Assembly (NCBI GenBank): GCA_964479435.1
Contig: CAYZME010000009.1
Span: 1-37,669 of the forward strand
Direction of reading: 5' to 3'
Length of the DNA: 37,669 bases
Source: JAAYKS01 sp964479435
GTDB lineage: Bacteria; Bacillota; Clostridia; Saccharofermentanales; UBA5734
The notes below the pieces were generated by a model. That model did no database searches. It saw only the letters and a program-made list of their open reading frames with translations, and was not told the origin of the DNA. The translations under genes and the position numbers were made by a program. Below, piece by piece: positions 7,453 through 15,505 of this stretch. Each line of letters begins with the position of its first letter. The stretch's first letter is position 1.

Positions 7453-8544
7453 CTAGTGTGCGCCGTCAAACCAGGTGCGTACGGCGTCGTGGATGATCTC
7501 GCCGTCGCGCACATTGACGCCGCGCGCCAGACCGGGGTCGGCGGCGCAGGCAGCGTCCAGACCCATGCCGGCGATCCGCAGCCCATACCGCAGCGTCGAG
7601 GCGTTGAGCGCCTGTGTGGACGTGCGCGGGACGGCGCCGGGGATGTTGGCGACGCAGTAATGGACAATGTCGTCGACGAGGAATACAGGATCGTCGTGAA
7701 AGGTCAAATGGCTGGTTTCGCAGCAGCCGCCCTGATCGATCGCGACATCGACGATGACCGCGCCCGCTTTCATGAACGGCAGATGCTCGCGGCGGATCAG
7801 GCAAGGCGCGGCCCCGCCGCGCACCAGCACCGCGCCGATGACCAGATCGGCCTCGCGCAGCACAGCGGCGATCTGCTCTTCGTTGCTAGGCAAAGTCGTC
7901 ACGCGCCCGTCGAAGCGGTCTTCCAGCTCACTCAGGCGTCCGGGTTCGATGTCCAGGACGGTGACATCCGCGCCCAGCCCCAGGGCGATGCGGGCGGCGT
8001 TGATGCCGACAGTACCGCCGCCGAGGATCGCTACTTTGCCGCGCGGCGCGCCCGGCGCCCCGCCCAGCAAGACGCCGCGTCCGCCGTAGGGGCGTTCCAG
8101 ATATTTGGCGCCCTCCTGGATGCTGAGCCGGCCGGCGATCTGGCTCATGGGCAGGAGGCACGGCAGGCCGCCGTGGCGGTCCTCGATGGTCTCGTAGCCC
8201 ACGCCGATGATCCGGGCGTCCAGCATCGCGCGGGTCAAATCCAACGAAGCCGCCAGGTGAAAATAGGTAAAAATGAGCCGGCCGGCGCGGAGAAACGGGT
8301 ATTCTGCGGGCATCGGCTGTTTGACCTTGACCACCATATCGCACAGGCCGTACACATCGGCCGCGTTGGGCATGATCACGGCATCGGCGGCCAGGTATTC
8401 ACTATCGGAGAAGCCGGCGCCCTCACCGGCGCCGCTTTCAACATATACGTCATGTCCTTCGCGGACATAGGCGCGAACACAATCGGGCGTTAGCCCGACG
8501 CGGTATTCATGGCGCATGATCTCTTTGACGGTTCCAACACGCAT
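7453..8544 (-). CDS. ald: Alanine dehydrogenase
   Basis: NAD-dependent enzyme that interconverts L-alanine and pyruvate plus ammonia, cytosolic. 363 residues, close to the family norm of about 370. The known active-site residues fall at the expected numbers: R15, K75 (KVKQP), H96 (YFHLAAS) and D270 (VAIDQGG). The NAD-binding loop is GGGTVG (about 175-180), followed by D198 at the end of the next strand, the acidic residue that favours NAD. The start is fixed by AGGAGG before the ATG. It is divergent from the FMN reductase gene. The enzyme suits alanine fermentation or use of alanine as nitrogen source. Confidence 0.96.
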   Translation of the reverse strand: MRVGTVKEIMRHEYRVGLTPDCVRAYVREGHDVYVESGAGEGAGFSDSEYLAADAVIMPNAADVYGLCDMVVKVKQPMPAEYPFLRAGRLIFTYFHLAASLDLTRAMLDARIIGVGYETIEDRHGGLPCLLPMSQIAGRLSIQEGAKYLERPYGGRGVLLGGAPGAPRGKVAILGGGTVGINAARIALGLGADVTVLDIEPGRLSELEDRFDGRVTTLPSNEEQIAAVLREADLVIGAVLVRGGAAPCLIRREHLPFMKAGAVIVDVAIDQGGCCETSHLTFHDDPVFLVDDIVHYCVANIPGAVPRTSTQALNASTLRYGLRIAGMGLDAACAADPGLARGVNVRDGEIIHDAVRTWFDGAH

Positions 8545-8572
8545 AACGTGACCTCCTGCAGCCTTTTTGGCA

Positions 8573-8602
8573 TTGACGGATTTTGTCTTCTCATCCTACC
8601 AT
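8573..8602 (+). promoter_or_regulatory. Putative promoter of the FMN reductase gene
   Basis: TTGACG (8573-8578) and TACCAT (8597-8602) are separated by 18 bases, 46 bases before the ATG at 8648. The -35 box matches the consensus in five of six positions. It lies in the gap shared with the divergent ald gene. Confidence 0.45.
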
Positions 8603-8647
8603 ATCGTCAGAAGCGATGGATGTGCGATTTGACGGAGGGAATCAGAG

Positions 8648-9199
8648 ATGAAAGTATTGTTGTTATCGGGAAACCCTAAAAAAGACGGCCTGTGTGAATC
8701 CATTGCCGCCGAGATCCGCGCCGGCCTGGCCGACGGCGGGGCTGAGCTGGACGAAGTCCGCTTGTCCGACACCGGGATCGCCCGTTGCCACGTGTGCGGC
8801 GACGGCTGGGGGACCTGCCGGTCGACGCATGTATGCGCGTTTGGCGACGACGGATTTACCGCGGTTTCGGACCGCGTCGCCGCGGCCGACGCGCTGGTCT
8901 TGTTGACGCCGGTTTACTGGGGCGAGACCGCTGAGACGCTCAAAGCCTTTCTCGACCGTTTCCGCCGCTGCCAGTTCGGCAGCGAGGGCGCGCTGTCGGG
9001 CAAGCCGGTTTTATTGGTGGCGTCGGCGGGCGGGACAGGCAACGGATTGCTGACCTGCCTAGAACAAATGGACCGCTTTTGCCGGCACACCGGCGCGCGG
9101 ATCTTTGACCTGATCGGGGTCAACCGCTGGACCGCGGATTACAAACGGCCGCTGGCCCGCGCCGCCGCCACGCGCTTGACGGCGGGGTTGCCGGACTAG
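8648..9199 (+). CDS. NADPH-dependent FMN reductase / flavodoxin-fold protein
   Basis: 183 residues with a flavodoxin-like fold. The N-terminal MKVLLLSGNPKKDGLCE is the FMN phosphate-binding loop, LTPVYWGETAETLKAFLDR (about residues 85-103) is the second FMN contact, and SAGGTGNG (about 121-128) the third. Four cysteines lie in CHVCGDGWGTCRSTHVC (residues 48-64), a pattern like that of iron-sulfur flavoproteins, so an Fe-S cluster is possible but unproven. It probably moves electrons from NAD(P)H to quinones or other acceptors in the cytosol. GGAGGG lies before the ATG. The gene ends three bases before the 19-bp repeat array. Confidence 0.85.
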   Translation: MKVLLLSGNPKKDGLCESIAAEIRAGLADGGAELDEVRLSDTGIARCHVCGDGWGTCRSTHVCAFGDDGFTAVSDRVAAADALVLLTPVYWGETAETLKAFLDRFRRCQFGSEGALSGKPVLLVASAGGTGNGLLTCLEQMDRFCRHTGARIFDLIGVNRWTADYKRPLARAAATRLTAGLPD

Positions 9200-9202
9200 T
9201 AG

Positions 9203-9311
9203 GGGTTTACCCAACAGGAACGAGTTTACTCAACAGGAACGGGTTTACCCAACAGGAACGAGTTTACTCAACAGGAACGAGTTTACTCAACAGGAACGGG
9301 TTTACCCAACA
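9203..9311. repeat. Six-copy 19-bp tandem repeat with internal inverted repeat
   Basis: The unit is GGAACGRGTTTACYCAACA; the first copy lacks its first five bases (9203-9216). Full copies lie at 9217-9235, 9236-9254, 9255-9273, 9274-9292 and 9293-9311. Each contains the inverted repeat GRGT-TT-ACYC. The only two variable positions change together: G with C in copies 1, 3 and 6, A with T in copies 2, 4 and 5, so pairing is always kept. The array fills the whole gap between two convergent genes, and the last copy holds the nitroreductase stop codon. There are no spacers, so it is not CRISPR. Possible roles are a terminator-like structure or a protein-binding array. Confidence 0.95.
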
Positions 9312-9856
9312 TGCCAGGAAATCTTCGCCGGGTCGCCGCGGTGGGGTTCTTTGGCGATGGCGGCGTGTCCGATGGCGATCGAGATGGCAAAGGTGTGGCC
9401 ATCGGGGAATGACAACCGCGCGGCCAGATCCGCGCCGTCCGGACCGGAAAACGCCGCGCCGGCCAGCCCGATGATACACGAGCCCAATCCCAGCGATTGG
9501 GCCGCCAGCGCCAGGGTTTGCACCGCGATGCCCGCTTCGATCGCCGAAGCGTTGCGTGCCAGGGAGATAAAAACCACCAGCGGCGCGCCATAAAACAAAC
9601 TGGGATGGCGGGCGGACACGCGGTCGAGGATGGTCTGGTTGCCGGCCCGACGGAATGTGTCGAGGGCGGCTTCGCTGACGTCCGCGATCGCTGTGGGGTC
9701 GGTCACAAACGAAAAGTGCCAGGGCTGCGCGTCCATGCCGCTGGGCGCGGCCAGTGCCGTGGCGGACAAGATGTCACGCTCGTCCGGTGTCAACGGAGTG
9801 GGCTGGAAACCGCGGATGCTGGCGCGGCTGTGGATGGTGCGGATGGTCTCGTTCAT
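9302..9856 (-). CDS. Nitroreductase family protein
   Basis: FMN-dependent NAD(P)H reductase of 184 residues, a normal length for the short nitroreductases. The N-terminal IHSRASIRGFQPTPL has the FMN-binding Arg-Ser-x-Arg pattern, LAAPSGMDAQPWHFSFV the conserved SG.N/D.QPW loop, and QSLGLGSCIIG the C-terminal FMN contact. Related enzymes reduce nitroaromatics, quinones or flavins. I chose ATG 9856, preceded by AGGGGG; the much longer open frame upstream has no ribosome site. A TACAAT -10 box lies at 9893-9898. The stop codon sits in the last copy of the 19-bp array. Confidence 0.9.
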   Translation of the reverse strand: MNETIRTIHSRASIRGFQPTPLTPDERDILSATALAAPSGMDAQPWHFSFVTDPTAIADVSEAALDTFRRAGNQTILDRVSARHPSLFYGAPLVVFISLARNASAIEAGIAVQTLALAAQSLGLGSCIIGLAGAAFSGPDGADLAARLSFPDGHTFAISIAIGHAAIAKEPHRGDPAKISWHVG

Positions 9857-9977
9857 ATCGTTCACCCCCTGGTGTGTTTTGTCTTTTTCTAGATTGTACA
9901 TGATCTGGCGGCGGTCCGCCGGGGATGTTATGGTATATCTGGATGTGATACCGATGCGGACAACCGGAGGGATGGTT

Positions 9978-11141
9978 ATGCTACGCAGAGAAAATCGACT
10001 TCGCGTTGGGGCCTTGGCGCTGGTCGTTGTGACCTTGCTGGCCGCAAGCAGCGGTTGTTTGCATATTCGCTTCAATCCGCGTGAAACGACGCCGCCGACC
10101 GTCACGTTCTACCCGGACCTCCCCACCGCGACGACCACGGCCAAGGCCACGCCGGCAGCCCCTTCGCCGACATCTGCGGCCGCGGTCACTCCGGTGCCGA
10201 CGACGTCGATGCCGGCCGCGACCACCACCCGGCCGGTGGGCAGCCGGGCGGGGATCTATGGCAATACCAACGGCAACCTGGCCAATGGCGGGTTTGCGCT
10301 GTACGACCCGGTCACCCGCGGACATCTGCTCGGCATCGGCGGGGCCTTGCTCTTTTATGATCCCGCGACCGGCAAGACCGAGAAGCGGCTGGAGCTGCCC
10401 GACCGGGCGACCCATCTGCTGGTCAGCGAAGATGGGTATTACTACATCGACGCGGCCGATCAGGCCTTTTACCGGCTGAGGCGCGAGGACGGCGAGGTGG
10501 AAAAAATCGCCGACGCGGCCTGTACATACGCCGCCCGCGTCAACCACTATGTCCAATTCCTCCAGGACGGCCAATTGATGGTGTATTACGAGGGCAAGGG
10601 CCGTCTGCCGGAAAGCATCCGCAGCGGCACCGGCATTCTCGAGCCCAGTCTGGGCAGCAATCGCGTGTACTACATCTCGGGCGACGGGGAATACCGCGTC
10701 AGCGCGAACAACGGCCAGGGGCGAACAACGGTCTACAAAGGGACCGCGTTCCAGGCGGTCCACCACTTGTTCCAGATCGGCAGCGGCGAGTTTGTCTTTG
10801 TCGACCGCCAGGGCGCGGGCGAAACCATTTACCGGATGGACGAGTCCGGCGCGGCGCCCACAGCGATCGCCGCCATCGGAACGTACGCGGCGATTCCCTC
10901 GCTGTGCGAGGGGACATCGGGGCAAATGCTCTACTACATTGCGTACGTGGACAGCATTCCGGTGCTGTATTCATACGATTTATACGCCGGCGCCGCGCAC
11001 CCGGTCGAGATCGCCCGTCTCGCGGGCGACCGCCCCTTTGTTTGCGTGGTGGAAGACTGGTGTTATGTGCTGGATGCCGCGAGTGGTGTCATGCACCGGA
11101 TCAACCCCGTGACCGGTGCGGCTGAATTGGTTCGTTATTAA
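9978..11141 (+). CDS. Lipoprotein with propeller-like repeats
   Basis: 387 residues. The signal peptide ends in AASSGC (C27), a lipobox, so the protein is probably attached to the outer face of the membrane. A Thr/Pro/Ala-rich linker follows (about residues 36-85), as in many surface lipoproteins. The rest holds repeated motifs of the type HLLVSEDGYYYID and NRVYYISGDGEYRV, which resemble the DUF5050-type beta-propeller found in Firmicutes surface proteins. The function is unknown; binding of cell wall, sugar or signal molecules is possible. I chose ATG 9978 because GGAGGG ends six bases before it; the ATG at 9972 touches that site. It is 18 bases from the zupT-like gene and probably co-transcribed. 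Confidence 0.8.
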   Translation: MLRRENRLRVGALALVVVTLLAASSGCLHIRFNPRETTPPTVTFYPDLPTATTTAKATPAAPSPTSAAAVTPVPTTSMPAATTTRPVGSRAGIYGNTNGNLANGGFALYDPVTRGHLLGIGGALLFYDPATGKTEKRLELPDRATHLLVSEDGYYYIDAADQAFYRLRREDGEVEKIADAACTYAARVNHYVQFLQDGQLMVYYEGKGRLPESIRSGTGILEPSLGSNRVYYISGDGEYRVSANNGQGRTTVYKGTAFQAVHHLFQIGSGEFVFVDRQGAGETIYRMDESGAAPTAIAAIGTYAAIPSLCEGTSGQMLYYIAYVDSIPVLYSYDLYAGAAHPVEIARLAGDRPFVCVVEDWCYVLDAASGVMHRINPVTGAAELVRY

Positions 11142-11159
11142 TGTAGTAGGAGTGTGCGC

Positions 11160-11981
11160 ATGTACGATTCCGGAACCGTTCTTTTCGCGTTTGGCTTAAC
11201 CCTGCTGGCGGGTCTGTCGACCGGCATCGGCAGTCTGCTGGCGCTGATCACCAAAAAAACCAACACGCGTTTCCTCTCCATTGCTCTGGGCTTTTCCGCC
11301 GGCGTGATGATTTACGTCTCCTTCGCGGAAATCATGGTCAAATCCAAAGACTCGCTGGTGGCCGCCCTGGGCGAGCGCGGCGGCAGCTGGGCGGCCGCTG
11401 CGTCGTTTTTTGCCGGGATTGTCCTGATCGCCGTGATCGACAAGCTGGTGCCATCGGGCGAGAATCCGCATGAATCGCGGATGGTCGAGGAAATCGCCCC
11501 CGGCGGGGAAGGCCCGCACGAGCACCACGGCAAGCTGATGCGCATGGGCATCATGAGCGCGCTGGCGATCGCCATCCACAACTTTCCCGAGGGCATCGCG
11601 ACGTTTGCCGCGGCGTTGCAAAAACCCTCCCTGGGTATCGCGATCGCGGTCGCGATTGCCATCCACAACATCCCCGAGGGGTTGGCGGTTTCGGTGCCGA
11701 TCTTTTTTTCCACCGGCAGCCGTAGCAAGGCGTTCTTTTACTCTTTCCTGTCCGGTTTGGCGGAGCCGGTCGGCGCGCTGATCGGTTATCTCCTGCTGTC
11801 GCGCTTTCTCAACGACACCACCTTCGGTATCCTCTTTGGCATGGTCGCGGGGATCATGGTCTTCATCTCGCTCGACGAGCTGTTGCCAGCCGCGCGCGAA
11901 TACGACGAGGCGCACAGCGCCATCTATTCACTGGTAGCCGGCATGGTGGTCATGGCGGTCAGCCTGTTGTTGTTTATCTAA
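11160..11981 (+). CDS. zupT: ZupT-type ZIP zinc/divalent metal transporter
   Basis: 273 residues, close to E. coli ZupT. About eight membrane helices. The two metal-binding motifs of ZIP transporters are present in helices four and five: HNFPEG at residues 140-145 and HNIPEG at 169-174. A His-rich cytoplasmic loop, with residues such as PHEHHGK (about 119-125), lies before them. It should import zinc, and perhaps iron or manganese, down a gradient. TAGGAG ends seven bases before ATG 11160; the GTG at 11154 is closer and less likely. It lies between a surface lipoprotein and a sugar hydrolase with gaps of 18 and 26 bases. A zinc ABC importer is encoded further right. Confidence 0.93.
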   Translation: MYDSGTVLFAFGLTLLAGLSTGIGSLLALITKKTNTRFLSIALGFSAGVMIYVSFAEIMVKSKDSLVAALGERGGSWAAAASFFAGIVLIAVIDKLVPSGENPHESRMVEEIAPGGEGPHEHHGKLMRMGIMSALAIAIHNFPEGIATFAAALQKPSLGIAIAVAIAIHNIPEGLAVSVPIFFSTGSRSKAFFYSFLSGLAEPVGALIGYLLLSRFLNDTTFGILFGMVAGIMVFISLDELLPAAREYDEAHSAIYSLVAGMVVMAVSLLLFI

Positions 11982-12007
11982 ATACGACCACACATGAGGA
12001 GGCTTTC

Positions 12008-14377
12008 ATGCTGTACAAGGACGCATCCCAGTCTGTTTCCGCCCGCGTGAGCGATCTGATGTCACACATGACGTTGGTCGAAAAAACCCAACAATTGACC
12101 GGCGTCTGGATTTACGAACTCTTGCGCGGCTTTCGCTTTAACGAAAGCAAGTCGGCGTCTTTGTTGGCGCACGGGATCGGCCAGATCACCCGTCTGGGCG
12201 GCGCCAGCAATTTGCTGCCGGCCGCGGCGGCGCGTACGGCCAACGAGATCCAACGCTTTCTGGTCGAAAAAACCCGCTTGGGGATTCCGGCGATTATCCA
12301 CGAGGAAGCCTGTTCCGGTTATTTGACCCGCGCCGCCAACGTGTTTCCGCAGGCGATCGGCATCGGCTCGAGCTTTGAGCCCGAACTGGCGGCGGAGATG
12401 GGGCGTATCATCCGCGAGCAGATGATGACACTGGGCGCCCGCCAGGCACTGGCGCCGCTGTTGGACATCACGCGCGACCCGCGCTGGGGGCGCACCGAAG
12501 AAACATACGGCGAAGACCGTTACCTGACCGCGCAGATGGGCATCCACTATATCCGCGGATTGCAGAATGAGCGGCTGGAGGACGGCATCCTGGCCACAGG
12601 CAAGCATCTGGTCGGCTACGGCATGTCCGAAGGCGGTATGAACTGGGCGCCGGTCCAACTGCCCATCCGCGAATTGCTGCAAACCTATCTGTACCCGTTT
12701 GAGGCCGCGGTGCGCGAAGCGGGACTGCGTTCCATCATGCCGGGCTACCACGAGATCGACGGCATCCCCTGCCACACCAACCGCTGGCTGCTACAGGATG
12801 TGCTGCGCGACCAATGGGGTTTTGACGGCCTGATCGTCAGCGATTACTCCGCGATCAACATGATCCACGATTACCACGGGGCCGCGGCCGACAAGGACGA
12901 CGCCGCGCGCATGGCGCTGGAAGCCGGGGTCGATGTCGAGTTGCCTTCCGCCGACTGTTACGCCGCGCCGCTGGTCGAAGCGGTAGAAAAAGGCCTCGTG
13001 GACCCGGCGTGGGTCGACCAGTCCCTGCGGCGGATCCTAGAAGTCAAATTCAGGCTGGGTTTGTTTGAACAACCGTATGTGGACGAGCAGGCAGTGGCCG
13101 CGCGTTTTGACATCGCCCGTTTCCGCCCGTACTCCCGCCGCGCGGCGGAAAAATCGATTGTTTTGTTAAAGAACGACGGCATGCTGCCTTTGCGGCGGAC
13201 CCGCCAGACGATCGCCGTCATCGGGCCCAACGCCGACAGCGTACGCAACCTGTTGGGCGACTACACCTATCCTTCTCATATCGAATCGCAACTCGACCAG
13301 ATCACCGACAATTTTTCCGGCACCGCCATCCCCGAGGACCGCGTCCGCGTCGAAGACGCGCTGCCGGAGATGGACACGGTGCTCACCGGATTGCGCAAGG
13401 CGCTCGCCGATACGCCCATCGAGTGGATCTACGCCAAGGGTTGTGACGTGTTGCCGCTGCCAGGGCAGACCCGCGAGCAGGCACGGGCGGACTTTGACGC
13501 GGCGGTCGCGGCCGCGCGCGCGGCTGACGCGGTCATCCTGGTGATGGGCGACAAATCGGGGATGATCGCCGACTGTACATCGGGCGAGGCGCGCGACCTG
13601 GCCTCCCTCGAGCTGCCGGGTGAGCAAAGCGCGCTGATTCGCGCCGTGCACGCCGCCGGCAAGCCGGTGGCCCTGGTGCTCGTGACTGGCCGTCCGTACC
13701 GTCTGGTGTGGGAAGACACGCACCTCCAGGCCATCGTCGAGGCGTGGTTCCCCGGCGAGGAAGGCGCGGCGGCGATCGCGGCCGTGTTGTTCGGCGACGT
13801 CAATCCCGGCGGCAAGCTCCCCATCACCTTCCCGCGCGCGGTGGGGCAACTGCCGGTCTTTTATGGACACCGCCCGTCCGGCGGCCGCTCCAACTGGAAG
13901 ATCGATTATGTGGACGAGAGCGTCAAGCCCCTGTACCCGTTCGGCCACGGTCTTTCCTATACGAGCTTTGCCTATTCCGATCTGACCTTGCCGGCCGAAG
14001 TGCCCCTCGACGGCGCTTTTGAGGTTTGTGTGACCGTAGCCAACAGGGGGGAGGTCCGCGGCGAAGAAGTCGTCCAGCTCTATCTACACGACTGCCTGTC
14101 CGATGTCACGCGGCCGGTCCAGGAGTTGTTCGGCTTCAAACGGATCGAGCTGCGGCCCGGCGAGCGCAAGCGCGTGGTTTTCCGCGTCGCGTGCGACCAG
14201 CTTGGATTTTATGACCGCGACATGCGCTTTGTCGTGGAACCCGGCGACCTCGAAGTGATGGTCGGCGCCTCCTCCGCGGACATCCGCCAGCGCGGCCGCT
14301 TGCGGCTGGTCGGCGACAAACGCGAGATCATCGACAAAAAGTTCACCAGCGAAGTCGAGGTACACGCGCTCGACTAA
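12008..14377 (+). CDS. Glycoside hydrolase family 3 (beta-glucosidase/xylosidase type)
   Basis: 789 residues with the full three-domain GH3 layout: the (beta/alpha)8 domain (about 30-350), the alpha/beta sandwich (about 385-640) and a C-terminal fibronectin III-like domain (about 660-770, with EVVQLYLHD and PVQELFGFKRI). The nucleophile is D279 in LIVSDYSAI. GKHLVGYG (about 197-204) holds the conserved Lys-His. No signal peptide is present, so it acts in the cytosol on short oligosaccharides released elsewhere. The substrate cannot be fixed; beta-glucosides or xylosides are usual. GAGGAGG precedes the ATG. It is probably the last gene of a unit starting at 9978. Confidence 0.95.
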   Translation: MLYKDASQSVSARVSDLMSHMTLVEKTQQLTGVWIYELLRGFRFNESKSASLLAHGIGQITRLGGASNLLPAAAARTANEIQRFLVEKTRLGIPAIIHEEACSGYLTRAANVFPQAIGIGSSFEPELAAEMGRIIREQMMTLGARQALAPLLDITRDPRWGRTEETYGEDRYLTAQMGIHYIRGLQNERLEDGILATGKHLVGYGMSEGGMNWAPVQLPIRELLQTYLYPFEAAVREAGLRSIMPGYHEIDGIPCHTNRWLLQDVLRDQWGFDGLIVSDYSAINMIHDYHGAAADKDDAARMALEAGVDVELPSADCYAAPLVEAVEKGLVDPAWVDQSLRRILEVKFRLGLFEQPYVDEQAVAARFDIARFRPYSRRAAEKSIVLLKNDGMLPLRRTRQTIAVIGPNADSVRNLLGDYTYPSHIESQLDQITDNFSGTAIPEDRVRVEDALPEMDTVLTGLRKALADTPIEWIYAKGCDVLPLPGQTREQARADFDAAVAAARAADAVILVMGDKSGMIADCTSGEARDLASLELPGEQSALIRAVHAAGKPVALVLVTGRPYRLVWEDTHLQAIVEAWFPGEEGAAAIAAVLFGDVNPGGKLPITFPRAVGQLPVFYGHRPSGGRSNWKIDYVDESVKPLYPFGHGLSYTSFAYSDLTLPAEVPLDGAFEVCVTVANRGEVRGEEVVQLYLHDCLSDVTRPVQELFGFKRIELRPGERKRVVFRVACDQLGFYDRDMRFVVEPGDLEVMVGASSADIRQRGRLRLVGDKREIIDKKFTSEVEVHALD

Positions 14378-14394
14378 AGCGCCCGCCGCGGATT

Positions 14395-14940
14395 TTACAA
14401 CGGCAGTGCGCCGGATGGGTCGCCATGCGGGCGGGGCGGCGAGAACCAGAAATAGCTGCGCCGAGCCGTGCGTTTTTCCAAGCGCCCGCCGTTGGCCCAG
14501 GCGACACGCAAAGACAGCAGATTGTCATTGTTGATCGTGACCAGCACCGGCTCGATGCCCTGGCGCCCCGCTTCGGCCAGCATCAGCGCCAGCAGCGTGC
14601 GCCCATACCCCTGGCCGCGCGCCGATGGACGTACCCCGTAGCCGATGTGGCCGCCTTCGACGCGCAAGGCCGGCGTCAGGGCATGCCGGAGTTTGGCACT
14701 GCCCACCGGGCGGTCGCCGTCGTACAGCCAATACAGCGTTTGCCGGACCCAGCCGGGGGACAGGTTCTCCCCGCGGCCGATCGCCACCTGCCGCAGCACC
14801 CAGGCGGAAAATCCGGCGGGCGACAGCCCGGCCGCGCGGTTCAAAAAGCCGTTTTCCTCGGCCGGGCATTCCTGAACCATTTCGTACAACGCGGCATCCA
14901 TCCGATCGCCGCGGTCGACGGGACGCACATAGACAGCCAT
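14395..14940 (-). CDS. GNAT family N-acetyltransferase
   Basis: 181 residues. The acetyl-CoA-binding motif A is seen as IGYGVRPSARGQGYGRTL, with R108-G-Q-G-Y-G113 binding the CoA pyrophosphate. The C-terminal INNDNLLSLRVAWANGGRLEKR has the Asn and the strand-helix that follow in this family. The substrate is unknown; related proteins modify amines, antibiotics or ribosomal protein N-termini. GGAG lies before the ATG. It is convergent with the GH3 gene and divergent from the CoA-binding protein gene. Confidence 0.88.
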   Translation of the reverse strand: MAVYVRPVDRGDRMDAALYEMVQECPAEENGFLNRAAGLSPAGFSAWVLRQVAIGRGENLSPGWVRQTLYWLYDGDRPVGSAKLRHALTPALRVEGGHIGYGVRPSARGQGYGRTLLALMLAEAGRQGIEPVLVTINNDNLLSLRVAWANGGRLEKRTARRSYFWFSPPRPHGDPSGALPL

Positions 14941-14969
14941 ACCGGAAACGCTCCTTTCGCAATACTTTG

Positions 14970-15080
14970 TTTATATCGTTTCGGCGCGATAAAAGAAAGC
15001 GCCGCGGGCCGTTTTCCGGTTGCGCTCGCGCCGCCACTGTAATACAGGTCACTTTATTCCCGGATCCGGGCGCTTATACT
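14970..15080. promoter_or_regulatory. Divergent promoter region with palindrome
   Basis: On the minus strand a TATAAA box (14970-14975) can serve the acetyltransferase gene. On the plus strand TATACT (15075-15080) can serve the CoA-binding protein gene at 15129. The perfect palindrome CCCGGATCCGGG (15059-15070) lies just before that -10 box, inside the promoter spacer, where an operator would block polymerase. The -35 boxes are weak on both sides. Confidence 0.35.
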
Positions 15081-15128
15081 GGAGCCAGAAAGAGAACAAG
15101 CGGACAACGCTTGGTTGGAGGTGTCGGT

Positions 15129-15503
15129 ATGTTGGCAGAAACCATGTTGGAAAAGAAAGTCTGGGCCGTCGTCGGAGCCAACCGCAATCCGGAGAAATAC
15201 GGCAACATGATCTATCACAAGCTAAAAAGAAAAGGCTACGAAACCTATGCCGTCAATCCGGTGTATGACGAGATCGACGGCGACCCCTGTTATCCGTCGC
15301 TGTCGGCCTTGCCGGTCGTACCCGATGTCGTCAATATGGTGGTGGCCCCCGCGCGCGGCCGCGCCGTCATCGAAGAAGCCGCCCGCCTGGGCATTCGCTA
15401 CATCTGGCTGCAGCCGGGTACCCACGACGAGGCGCTGATGCGGCAGATTGAGGAATCAGGCCTCGAAGCCGTACAGGCCTGTGTGCTGGTGGCGACGCGC
15501 TGA
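15129..15503 (+). CDS. CoA-binding (YccU-type Rossmann) protein
   Basis: 124 residues, the usual size of the single-domain CoA-binding proteins. The N-terminal part shows a Rossmann nucleotide loop, VWAVVGANRNPEKYGNMIYH, and the C-terminal half has the conserved IRYIWLQPGTHDE. The fold matches the CoA-binding domain of succinyl-CoA synthetase alpha but lacks the catalytic part, so it is probably a CoA or acyl-CoA sensor or carrier; the role is unproven. I chose ATG 15129 because GGAGGTG lies just before it; the longer open frame upstream has no ribosome site. It ends two bases before the stop of the convergent copper ATPase gene. Confidence 0.87.
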   Translation: MLAETMLEKKVWAVVGANRNPEKYGNMIYHKLKRKGYETYAVNPVYDEIDGDPCYPSLSALPVVPDVVNMVVAPARGRAVIEEAARLGIRYIWLQPGTHDEALMRQIEESGLEAVQACVLVATR

Positions 15504-15505
15504 TC

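Noticed and set aside
9203..9311. CRISPR-like array
   Set aside because: The units are directly adjacent, with no unique spacers, and no cas gene is in the window.
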